Notes under the pieces: generated by a model
The model's database searches: none
What the model was told of the DNA's origin: nothing
Seen by the model: only the letters and a program-made list of their open reading frames with translations
Assembly: GCA_035566895.1 (NCBI GenBank)
Contig: DATMQA010000153.1
Span: 1 to 31,431, forward strand
Direction of reading: 5' to 3'
DNA length: 31,431 nucleotides
From: DATMQA01 sp035566895
GTDB taxonomy: Bacteria; Verrucomicrobiota; Verrucomicrobiia; Limisphaerales; UBA8199
Part shown: positions 22,945 to 30,190 of the stretch, piece after piece
Layout of the letters: each line of letters begins with the position of its first letter
Position numbering within the stretch: position 1 is the stretch's first letter
Position numbers and translations under genes: made by a program

Positions 22945-25755
22945 ATGCGAATCAAGAAGTTGACCCAGGATAACCCGGTCGCCCGGGTGCTGGCGTGGAT
23001 GGCTCAGGCCATCGTTCAACATCGCCGGTGGTTTCTCTATCCACAGTTCGCGCTGTTCGCGCTCTGTGTTTTCTACGTGGTCCACGGCTTCCCCGCGTTG
23101 GGCATCCCGCATTTGGAATTTGACACCCGCCGCGACAATCTCGTCGGCTCGAATAAGAAGTACCACCAAAATTTCCTGCGTTTCAAAAAGGAGTTTCCGA
23201 CGCAGGACGATTTAGTAGTGGTCGTCGAGAGCGAGAACCCGGACAAGAACCGCCAGTTTGTCGAGCGGCTGGGAGTGCGGATGGAGGCGGAGACCAACCT
23301 GTTTCGCGACGTGTTCTATAAAGGCGACCTCAAAATGCTGGGCTCCAAGGCGCTGTTGTTTGTGCCGGAGTCGGATTTGGGCGAGCTCAAGAAGACGTTG
23401 CGGGATTATCGGCCTTTCATCCAGCAATTCACCCATACGACCAACCTGGTGTCACTGTTTGACATGGTGAACACGCAGTTCCGCACCGCCAAGCGGGAGA
23501 AGAATGCAGAAAATGATTCGCTGGTTAAGGCACTGCCGGCCCTGGAGCGAATCGTGACGGAGGCGACCGGCAGTCTGCGCCGGCTAGGCACGCCGCCTTC
23601 TCCCGGCATTAACGCGCTCTTTAGTCCTGATGAAGATGCGCAGCAACAGATATACATCACCTTTGCCAAGGGACGCATCTACCTGGTCACGGCGCAGGCG
23701 CCGAGCGAGGATTTGAATGGCGCTGCCGTCGAGCGGCTGCGCGGGCTCGTCGAGCAGATCAAGTCGGAGGTACCGGGTCTCAACGTCGGCCTGACCGGCG
23801 AACCGGTGCTGGAACATGACGAAATGGAGCAATCGCAACGGGACACCACCGTAGCAAGCATCGTCTCACTGCTGGTCTGCGCGCTGATTTTCATTTACGG
23901 CTACCAGGAGACCGGCCGCCCGGTCAAGGCGACGCTCTGCTTGCTGGTCGGGCTGGGTTACACACTGGCATTTGCCACCGCCACCATCGGCCACCTGAAT
24001 ATCCTCACGATCACGTTTGTGCCGATCCTCATCGGGCTGGCGATTGATTACGGCGTGCACCTGATCTCGCGTTACGAAGAGGAGTTGCGGCACGGCAAGA
24101 CGGAGGCCGAAGCGCTGGCCAAAGCCATGGTCTTCACCGGCCAGGGCATCCTGACGGGCGCCTTTACCACTGCCGGCGCCTTTCTAGCGATGGCTTTCAC
24201 CAACTTCAAAGGAATCCAGGAGATGGGCATTATTTGCGGCGGCGGCCTAATCATTTGCCTGCTGCCAATGATGACGATGCTGCCGGTGCTGCTGCTGACG
24301 GGCCACCAGAATGTGTTGGATCACGCTCAGGGCGACCAGGAGGAGCGCCGTGCCCGAATTGAAAACCTCTGGTTGCAGCGCCCGCTGGTAGTAAGTTGTA
24401 TCACCGTGGCCGTGTGCGCGCTGGCGGCCACCCAAATTCACAAGGTCAAATTCGATTACAACCTGCTCCACATGCAAAGCGCGGGGTTGCCCGCGGTCGA
24501 ATTCGAGAAGGACCTGATCGATTCGGCCGATAAATCCGTGCTCTTCGGCGCGGTGATCGCCACCAACCTCCAGGAAGCCGTCCAGTTGGAAACGAAACTG
24601 AAGGAACTGCCCGCTGTCACCAACGTCGAATCCATCGCCAAATTCCTGACCGAAGACCAGACCAACAAATTGGCACTGGTGCGCGAGATCAAACAGGGGC
24701 TCGCGGGCATCTCCTTTTCGGCGCCGGACCCCCGACCCGTGAGCTTACCCGCACTCAGCCTCAGCCTCTATTCTTTGAGCGGTTTTCTGGGGGCCGCCAA
24801 CGATGAGGTGCAAACCGATGAACCGGCGCTGGCCAAACAGTTGAACTCCCTGCGCGACGCCATTGGTGAGTTGCGCCGTGAGATGCTCCGGGGCGACGAG
24901 GATGACCTGAAGGCCAGCGCGCAGAAATTGGCCGAGTTCCAGCAAGCGCTTTTCAATGATGTGCGCGAGACTTTCCAGGCAATGCAAAACCAGGACGACC
25001 GCGCTCCGTTACGAGCGGAAGACCTGCCGCAAGCTTTGCGCGATCGGTTCGTGGGTGTGACGGGCAAGTACCTGTTGATGGTCTATCCGAAAAAGGATGT
25101 GTGGCAGCGGGAAAACCAGAAAGAATTCATCGAGCAGGTGCAGACCGTCTATCCAGATCTTACCGGCACGCCCGTGCAGCTTTATCAATATACCGAACTG
25201 CTCAAGCGCAGTTACGAAGAGGCGGCGCGTTACTCGTTAATCGCCATTGTCATCCTGGTCCTGGTGCATTTCCGCAGCCCGCTCTGTGTGGCGCTCTCCC
25301 TAGTGCCGGTGGGAGTTGGTTTCCTGTGGCTGAGCGGGTTAATGGCGTGGCTCCATGTGCCGCTGAACCCGGCCAACATTATGACCCTCCCGCTGGTTAT
25401 CGGCATCGGTGTCACGAACGGGATTCATATCCTTAACCGCTTTGCCGAAGAGCAAACCCCGGGGATTCTTGCGCGCAGCACCGGCAAGGCTGTGTTGGTT
25501 TCCGGCTTAACAGCCATCGCGGGGTTCGGCAGCCTGATTCTGGCCAAACACCAGGGGATTCAGAGCCTTGGCATCGTGATGTCGATCGGCCTGGCGACGT
25601 GCATGATCGCCGGCCTGACCTTCTTGCCGGCGTTGCTGAATCTTTTGCTGCGGCGGCAACCAAAAGAGAGAAAGCGACCCAGTGCCGACGATGCACAATC
25701 GACACTGGGCCAGGAGGAACCGAGGCCAAAAACCTCAAGTTTGACGGTAGATTAG
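22945..25755 (+). CDS. RND/MMPL-family transporter, HpnN-like (lipid exporter type)
   Basis: A 936-residue inner-membrane exporter of the RND superfamily, MMPL branch, resembling hopanoid transporter HpnN. It has two halves, each with one membrane helix, a periplasmic domain and a five-helix bundle. In the first half, WFLYPQFALFALCVFYVV (about 30-47) is TM1 and GLAIDYGVHL carries Asp368, the usual proton-relay residue. In the second half the matching motif is GIGVTNGIHIL, with Thr824 where the Asp would be. Only one relay Asp is therefore visible. The long second periplasmic domain includes charged helices (ELRREMLRGDEDDLKASAQK). Substrates of relatives are hydrophobic lipids such as hopanoids. 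Position just upstream of the repeat protein and MlaEFD supports a lipid cargo. It starts 30 bases after yebC. Confidence 0.88.
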   Translation: MRIKKLTQDNPVARVLAWMAQAIVQHRRWFLYPQFALFALCVFYVVHGFPALGIPHLEFDTRRDNLVGSNKKYHQNFLRFKKEFPTQDDLVVVVESENPDKNRQFVERLGVRMEAETNLFRDVFYKGDLKMLGSKALLFVPESDLGELKKTLRDYRPFIQQFTHTTNLVSLFDMVNTQFRTAKREKNAENDSLVKALPALERIVTEATGSLRRLGTPPSPGINALFSPDEDAQQQIYITFAKGRIYLVTAQAPSEDLNGAAVERLRGLVEQIKSEVPGLNVGLTGEPVLEHDEMEQSQRDTTVASIVSLLVCALIFIYGYQETGRPVKATLCLLVGLGYTLAFATATIGHLNILTITFVPILIGLAIDYGVHLISRYEEELRHGKTEAEALAKAMVFTGQGILTGAFTTAGAFLAMAFTNFKGIQEMGIICGGGLIICLLPMMTMLPVLLLTGHQNVLDHAQGDQEERRARIENLWLQRPLVVSCITVAVCALAATQIHKVKFDYNLLHMQSAGLPAVEFEKDLIDSADKSVLFGAVIATNLQEAVQLETKLKELPAVTNVESIAKFLTEDQTNKLALVREIKQGLAGISFSAPDPRPVSLPALSLSLYSLSGFLGAANDEVQTDEPALAKQLNSLRDAIGELRREMLRGDEDDLKASAQKLAEFQQALFNDVRETFQAMQNQDDRAPLRAEDLPQALRDRFVGVTGKYLLMVYPKKDVWQRENQKEFIEQVQTVYPDLTGTPVQLYQYTELLKRSYEEAARYSLIAIVILVLVHFRSPLCVALSLVPVGVGFLWLSGLMAWLHVPLNPANIMTLPLVIGIGVTNGIHILNRFAEEQTPGILARSTGKAVLVSGLTAIAGFGSLILAKHQGIQSLGIVMSIGLATCMIAGLTFLPALLNLLLRRQPKERKRPSADDAQSTLGQEEPRPKTSSLTVD

Positions 25756-25817
25756 AGAAACGAGTTTTAATGTCAATCCTGATCTTTTTAGCGATAATTA
25801 AGGGCAGATCCGGGTTT

Positions 25818-25831
25818 CGATAACGTTATCG
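25818..25831. promoter_or_regulatory. 14-bp perfect palindrome, LacI-type operator candidate
   Basis: CGATAACGTTATCG is fully self-complementary and has the central CG step with AT-rich flanks common to LacI/GalR-family operators. It lies 60-70 bases upstream of the chosen start of the aromatic-repeat gene, where an operator for the repeat gene and mlaEFD would sit. No LacI-type regulator is encoded in the window, so the partner is unknown. Confidence 0.4.
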
Positions 25832-25889
25832 GCCAATGTCTTTGCTCTTGACGCCCACCACCATTTTTCGGCTAACTCCGCTCCGCGCA

Positions 25890-27419
25890 ATGAGATTTGC
25901 CAATTTCTGCCTGGCCTGCGGTGTAGCCTTGGCCGCCAATGTTGCCGCCCGGGAGCCGGGTCCGGATCCCACGGATTCGGAGCACCCCACAGCGCCCCTG
26001 CCCTCGTCGAGCCTGGAACTTGGTCCCGCGGCCACGTCATCCAGCCTCAGTCTCGGCCCTCTTTTTGATGAGTTCCCCCTCACGCTGGCACCGGGTCACC
26101 GGATGGAAGCAGCCGGGCCTTTGTTTTATAGCGAGCAAAAGGACACCGAGCGGACCTGGGCCGTGCCCCCGTTGTTTTCTCACACGGTGGATCCGGCGCT
26201 CGAACTCGAAGAGTTTGATTTTGCCTATCCACTGATGACCTACGACCGGTACGGCCGCCAGTACCGCTGGCAGTTTCTTCAATTGCTGAGCCTTGCCGGG
26301 GGGCCCACTCAGACGGAAAACGTCCGCAACCGCTTTACGTTATTTCCGTTCTATTTCCAGCAACGCTCGGACGACCCCACCCAGAACTACACGGCGGTGG
26401 GTCCTTTTTACGGTCACCTCCAAAACCGGCTGTTTCATGACGAGATTTTCTTCGTCATGTTTCCACTTTACAGCAAAACGCGGAAACGGGACGTAGTGAC
26501 GGACAATTACGTTTACCCTTTCTTTCATCTTCGGCATGGAGACGGTTTGTACGGGTGGCAGTTCTGGCCGCTGGTCGGCAACGAACACAAGGAGGTCACG
26601 ATGCGCACGAATAATTTTGGGGATGTAGAGAGCATTGGCGGACACGACAGTTTTTTCGTGCTCTGGCCGTTTTTCTTCAACGACAGAAGCGGCCTCGGCA
26701 CGGCCAACCCGGTTTGGATGCAGGGCTCGATTCCCGCTTATAGCTTCATGCGCTCGCCGCTGCGCGACTCGACGACTGTGCTTTGGCCGTTCTTTTCGCG
26801 CGTAGATGACCGCGAGAAGAAGTACCGCGAGTGGGATGTGCCCTGGCCGTTCATCGAATTCGCGCGCGGACCGGGCAAAACCACCACCCGCGTCTGGCCG
26901 CTGTTCAGCCGCGCCCACAGCGACACGCTCGAAGACAACTTTTATTTGTGGCCGGTTTATAAATATGAGGCCATTCATTCCGAGCCGCTCGAACGCCATC
27001 GGACGCGCATTCTTTTTTTCCTCTACTCGGATACCTTCGAGAAGAGCACCGAAACGGGCGCCTCCCGCCGGCGCGTCGATTTACTGCCGCTCTTTACCCA
27101 TCAGCGCGAGTTGAACGGCAACATCCGCTTGCAGGTGCTGGCTCCGCTCGAGCCATTTACATCCGGCAGCCATAAAATCGAGCGTGACTATTCGCAGCTC
27201 TGGTCACTGTGGCGCGCAGAAAAAAACCCCAAAACCGGGGCCGCCAGCCAGTCCTTGCTCTGGAACCTCTATCGCCGTGATACGGCACCCGGATACAAAA
27301 AGCTTTCACTCCTGCTGGGCCTTTTCCAGTCTCAATCTGACGCGACGGGCAGCCGGGTGCGGGTGTTTTACATTCCTTTGGGCAAGGGCAAGGCGCGAGC
27401 GCAGGAGGCCGAAAGGTAG
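25890..27419 (+). CDS. exported protein with ~18 Trp/Phe-Pro-aromatic repeats, upstream of mlaEFD
   Basis: An exported protein of about 509 residues that I cannot assign to a named family. I chose ATG 25890 because it puts the signal peptide (MRFANFCLACGVALAANVAA) at the N-terminus; ATG 25836 would add 18 residues. From there to the end a short motif of the form [W/F/Y/G]-P-[L/F]-[F/Y] recurs every 15-35 residues: GPLFYSE, PPLFSHT, FPFYFQQ, GPFYGHL, FPLYSKT, YPFFHLR, WPFFFND, WPFFSRV, WPFIEFA, WPLFSRA, WPVYKYE, LPLFTHQ, WSLWRAE, WNLYRRD. Between motifs are charged, turn-like stretches. This pattern suggests stacked beta-hairpins, perhaps a barrel or an amphipathic sheet in the periplasm or outer membrane. 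It lies between the RND exporter (134 bases) and mlaE (92 bases). A lipid-handling role is inference from context. Confidence 0.8.
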   Translation: MRFANFCLACGVALAANVAAREPGPDPTDSEHPTAPLPSSSLELGPAATSSSLSLGPLFDEFPLTLAPGHRMEAAGPLFYSEQKDTERTWAVPPLFSHTVDPALELEEFDFAYPLMTYDRYGRQYRWQFLQLLSLAGGPTQTENVRNRFTLFPFYFQQRSDDPTQNYTAVGPFYGHLQNRLFHDEIFFVMFPLYSKTRKRDVVTDNYVYPFFHLRHGDGLYGWQFWPLVGNEHKEVTMRTNNFGDVESIGGHDSFFVLWPFFFNDRSGLGTANPVWMQGSIPAYSFMRSPLRDSTTVLWPFFSRVDDREKKYREWDVPWPFIEFARGPGKTTTRVWPLFSRAHSDTLEDNFYLWPVYKYEAIHSEPLERHRTRILFFLYSDTFEKSTETGASRRRVDLLPLFTHQRELNGNIRLQVLAPLEPFTSGSHKIERDYSQLWSLWRAEKNPKTGAASQSLLWNLYRRDTAPGYKKLSLLLGLFQSQSDATGSRVRVFYIPLGKGKARAQEAER

Positions 27420-27427
27420 GACGCAGG

Positions 27428-27461
27428 TTTTTCGCGCGGTTTCAACGCCGGGCGCGAAAAA
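27428..27461. repeat. 10-bp inverted repeat between the repeat protein gene and mlaE
   Basis: TTTTTCGCGC (27428-27437) and GCGCGAAAAA (27452-27461) pair perfectly over ten bases with a 14-base loop. The stem begins nine bases after the upstream stop. It lacks a 3' T-tract on either strand, so it is not a standard terminator. It could be an mRNA stability or processing element between the two genes. Confidence 0.7.
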
Positions 27462-27511
27462 AGTGTGGCGCGAACCAGCCGTGCAGTTCAGATTACGCGC
27501 GACATCGAGCT

Positions 27512-28249
27512 ATGTTTCAAAATATCGGTGAAATGGTAATTCTGCTCTGGCGCACGCTACTGGCTATGCCGGTGGCCTGGCGCCAGCGCCAGAAGGTGTT
27601 CGAGCAGTTCTTTGAGATTGGCAACGCGAGCCTGCTGATGGTTTGCATCCTCTCTTTTTTCATCGGCGGCGTCATCGCGCTCCAGACCGGGCCGGTCCTG
27701 GTGGAAAATGGCCTCTCCAGCGCTGTGGGCGGGGTGGTGGGGATTTCCATCTGCAAGGAGCTGGCGCCGGTGATGATGTCGATTCTCATCGCCGGCCGGA
27801 TCGGGTCGGCGATGGCGGCGGAAATCGGCTCGATGCGTGTTTACCAGGAAATTGACGCGCTGCGGACGATGAACATCAGCCCCATCCATTACCTGGTGCT
27901 GCCGCGGGTCCTGGCTATCACTGTGGCCCTCCCGTTGCTAGTGATCTTCGCGATCCTGGTGGCTTGGCTCGGCGGCGGCTTTGTCTCGATGGCCAATAAC
28001 CGCATCGACATTCCCTTTGCGACGTTCTTCACACAGCTTCGCCGGGTGGTCGAGCTCAAGGATGTCGTCAACGGCGTTTTCAAGGGTTTCATCTTCGCCT
28101 GGGTGATCGGGGTGGTGTCCTGCCACCAAGGGTTGATCACCCTCGGCGGGCCGCGCGGGATTGGCCGCTCGGTCACAAAAGCGGTGGTCAATTCCATCGT
28201 GTTGATTGTCATCCTTGATTACATCCTCACCCGTGTCTTGCTGAAGTAA
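27512..28249 (+). CDS. mlaE: MlaE-family ABC lipid transport permease
   Basis: A 245-residue inner-membrane permease of the MlaE/YrbE family, the transmembrane half of an MCE-type phospholipid transporter. The membrane segments include SLLMVCILSFFIGGVIALQ near the N-terminus. The family signature ELAPVMMSILIAGRIGSAMAAE, given in pieces (ELAPVMMSILIAG, RIGSAMAAEIGSM), is followed by YQEIDALRTMNISPIHYLVL and PRVLA. The last helices include CHQGLITLGGPRGIGRSVT and TKAVVNSIVLIVILDYILT. The length is standard, and ATG 27512 keeps the usual N-terminus. Its stop TAA shares a base with the mlaF ATG (TAATG), so the two are tightly coupled. No MlaB STAS protein is encoded beside it. Confidence 0.95.
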   Translation: MFQNIGEMVILLWRTLLAMPVAWRQRQKVFEQFFEIGNASLLMVCILSFFIGGVIALQTGPVLVENGLSSAVGGVVGISICKELAPVMMSILIAGRIGSAMAAEIGSMRVYQEIDALRTMNISPIHYLVLPRVLAITVALPLLVIFAILVAWLGGGFVSMANNRIDIPFATFFTQLRRVVELKDVVNGVFKGFIFAWVIGVVSCHQGLITLGGPRGIGRSVTKAVVNSIVLIVILDYILTRVLLK

Positions 28250-29031
28250 TGAGCACGGCACTTCCCAACCAGCAGGGCGTCAGCGTGCAGGTGCGCGGAT
28301 TGCGCAAGAGCTTTAACGGCCACGAGGTGCTCCAGGGATTGGATTTCGAGGTCAAACCCGCCGAGGTTTTCGTCATCATGGGTCCCAGCGGCAGCGGCAA
28401 ATCCGTTCTGCTCAAGCATATCATCGGCCTGGAAGAGCCCGACGGCGGTGAAATCCTCATTGACGGCCAGTCGATTCAATCGGCAGACGTGATGAGCCAG
28501 TACCGGCTGGCGATGGTTTTTCAATCCGGCGCGCTGCTCAATTCACTGACGGTGGGCGAAAACGTCGGGCTCTATCTGACCGAACATCGTCTCAAGCCGC
28601 CCGACGAAATTGCGCGCATCGTGGCCGAAAAGCTCGAAGTGGTTGGGCTCAAAGGCACCGAAGACAAAATGCCGAGCGAACTGTCCGGCGGCATGAAAAA
28701 GCGCGCCGCCATCGCCCGGGCGCTGGTCATCGAGCCGCAATTGATTTTATACGATGAGCCGACCAGCGAGCTGGACCCGCTGTCGGCGGTGACGATCGCC
28801 GAGGAAATCGTGCATTTGCACGACCGCATCCAGGTCACGTCGCTGGTGGTGTCGCATGACCGCGACCTGGCTTTTGGCGTGGCCGACCGGATCGCGGTGC
28901 TCGACGAGGGCCGGATACTGACGATTGGTTCTCCGGAGGAGGTCAAGCGCCACAAGGACCCCAAGGTGCAGCATTTTCTCAACGCTCATTTCGAGCGCGG
29001 GCATGGCCCGGCATCCAAACCTGAAAGATGA
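28249..29031 (+). CDS. mlaF: MlaF-family ABC transporter ATPase
   Basis: The 260-residue ATPase that powers the MlaE permease. All ABC motifs are intact: Walker A GPSGSGKS at 45-52, signature LSGGM at 145-149 (in LSGGMKKR), Walker B LILYDEP at 165-171 with Glu170 as the catalytic base, and the switch histidine His203 in SHDRD. The first residues (SVQVRGLRKSFNGHEVLQGL, 12-31) are the A-loop region. The C-terminal tail (LNAHFERGHG) ends soon after the ATPase core, as in MlaF relatives, and may contact a partner. Start and stop are fixed by the one-base TAATG overlap with mlaE. mlaD follows after 70 bases. Confidence 0.96.
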   Translation: MSTALPNQQGVSVQVRGLRKSFNGHEVLQGLDFEVKPAEVFVIMGPSGSGKSVLLKHIIGLEEPDGGEILIDGQSIQSADVMSQYRLAMVFQSGALLNSLTVGENVGLYLTEHRLKPPDEIARIVAEKLEVVGLKGTEDKMPSELSGGMKKRAAIARALVIEPQLILYDEPTSELDPLSAVTIAEEIVHLHDRIQVTSLVVSHDRDLAFGVADRIAVLDEGRILTIGSPEEVKRHKDPKVQHFLNAHFERGHGPASKPER

Positions 29032-29101
29032 TTTCTCCGGTTTAGAATTTCAGGAACCCGCTTGCTTTTAAACGCCACTTGAATTAACGAAAGATAGAAC
29101 T

Positions 29102-30079
29102 ATGAAAAACACCCTTGAAACTCGATTGGGCATCTTTGTTGCGCTGGCCGTCATCGCTGCGGTGCTCATTTTGGAAATCGTCGGCGGCCCGGATCGTTTC
29201 CAACCCGGCTACCATCTCTACGCGCTGTTCAACAGTGTGCAGGACCTCAAGGAAGGGGACCGGGTGAAAATGGCCGGCGTCGATGTCGGGCGCGTCGAGA
29301 AAATCGGTCTCGACGAGGTTAATAACAAGGTCCGCGTGGCGATCAAATTACGACGCGAAGTGGAGGTTAAGACCGACAGCAAGGCGAGCATCAAATTCAC
29401 GGGCCTGATGGGGCAGAACTTCGTTTCGCTGGATTTCGGGACGGCCGGCGCGCCCCGTTTGAAGGAGGACCAACCGATTGCGACCGAGGAAACCCATGAT
29501 CTAGGCGAGATGATGCAAAAACTCGACAAGGTGGCCGATAACGTGCAGAACCTCACCAAAAGTTTCACGGGCGACAAGATCGACAACCTGCTGGGGCCAT
29601 TCGTTAATTTCATGAAGGAAAACCAGCAGCCGCTCACGGCGATGATCGCAAATATGAAGGCGGTTTCCAGCCAGATTGCCGAGGGAAAGGGCACGGTGGG
29701 CAAATTGATCTATGATGATGCCCTCTACAACTCCGCCATGACCACTGTCAGCAATCTCCAGCAGACCAGCTCCGAGATTAACCTGACCGTGGCTGACGCG
29801 CGCAAAATCATCGGCCAGGTCAATGCCGGCCAGGGAACCGTCGGCAAACTGCTGCACGACGAAACGCTGTATCGCGAAACCACCGACTCGATGACGAACC
29901 TCAAAGAGATTCTCCAGAAGGTTAACCAGGGTCAGGGCACCGTTGGCAAACTGGTGAACGACCAGGAGTTCTATAAAAACGCCAAGCTGAGCTTGCAAAA
30001 ACTCGACAAAGCCACCGAAGGTTTGGAAGACCAGGGACCGCTCAGTGTGATGGGGATAGTTGTCAGTAAACTGTTCTGA
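29102..30079 (+). CDS. mlaD: MlaD-family MCE-domain protein with C-terminal GTVGKL repeats
   Basis: The 325-residue substrate-binding partner of MlaEF, anchored in the inner membrane and projecting into the periplasm as a ring. An N-terminal membrane helix spans about 9-27 (GIFVALAVIAAVLILEIVG). The MCE domain runs from about 37 to 120, with FNSVQDLKEGDRVKMAGVDV and KFTGLMGQNFVSLDFG. After it comes a long helical tail with three copies of a (G/Q)GTVGKL(I/L/V) motif at residues 197-202, 245-250 and 279-284, each followed by a D-x(2)-(L/F)-Y element. This tail could stack as a tube or stalk, as longer MCE proteins do. It ends SVMGIVVSKLF. It is longer than E. coli MlaD (183 residues) because of the tail. 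70 bases separate it from mlaF; the pre-start sequence GAAAGAT is a weak ribosome site. Confidence 0.94.
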   Translation: MKNTLETRLGIFVALAVIAAVLILEIVGGPDRFQPGYHLYALFNSVQDLKEGDRVKMAGVDVGRVEKIGLDEVNNKVRVAIKLRREVEVKTDSKASIKFTGLMGQNFVSLDFGTAGAPRLKEDQPIATEETHDLGEMMQKLDKVADNVQNLTKSFTGDKIDNLLGPFVNFMKENQQPLTAMIANMKAVSSQIAEGKGTVGKLIYDDALYNSAMTTVSNLQQTSSEINLTVADARKIIGQVNAGQGTVGKLLHDETLYRETTDSMTNLKEILQKVNQGQGTVGKLVNDQEFYKNAKLSLQKLDKATEGLEDQGPLSVMGIVVSKLF

Positions 30080-30103
30080 CCGGAGGGCCGGCAGGAACGG
30101 AGA

Positions 30104-30190
30104 TTAAGCCACTTTCAGATCCCGCAGCGCCTCGCCGGCCGCGCTGAGGTTGGCCAGGGTTGTCTCCGAATACTTGCGTGAGAGGACCTA
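30104..30190 (-). other. in-frame C-terminal extension after the TAG of the glycosidase-like gene
   Basis: Directly after the TAG at 30188-30190 the same frame continues for 27 codons to a TAA at 30104-30106. It reads VLSRKYSETTLANLSAAG, then EALRDLKVA. This resembles the C-terminus I associate with this family (an R-G-G-A-x-G, then LSRKYSE, ANL, AGxAxRxL pattern). The stretch has the same codon bias as the gene. Translation of it would need amber readthrough; otherwise the gene is truncated by a point change or a sequencing error. Confidence 0.6.

Noticed and set aside
22099..23169. 356-codon minus-strand frame opposite yebC and the RND gene
   Set aside because: It crosses two unmistakable genes, and its residues mirror them.
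27428..27461. Rho-independent terminator after the repeat protein gene
   Set aside because: The stem is good but no T-tract follows on either strand.
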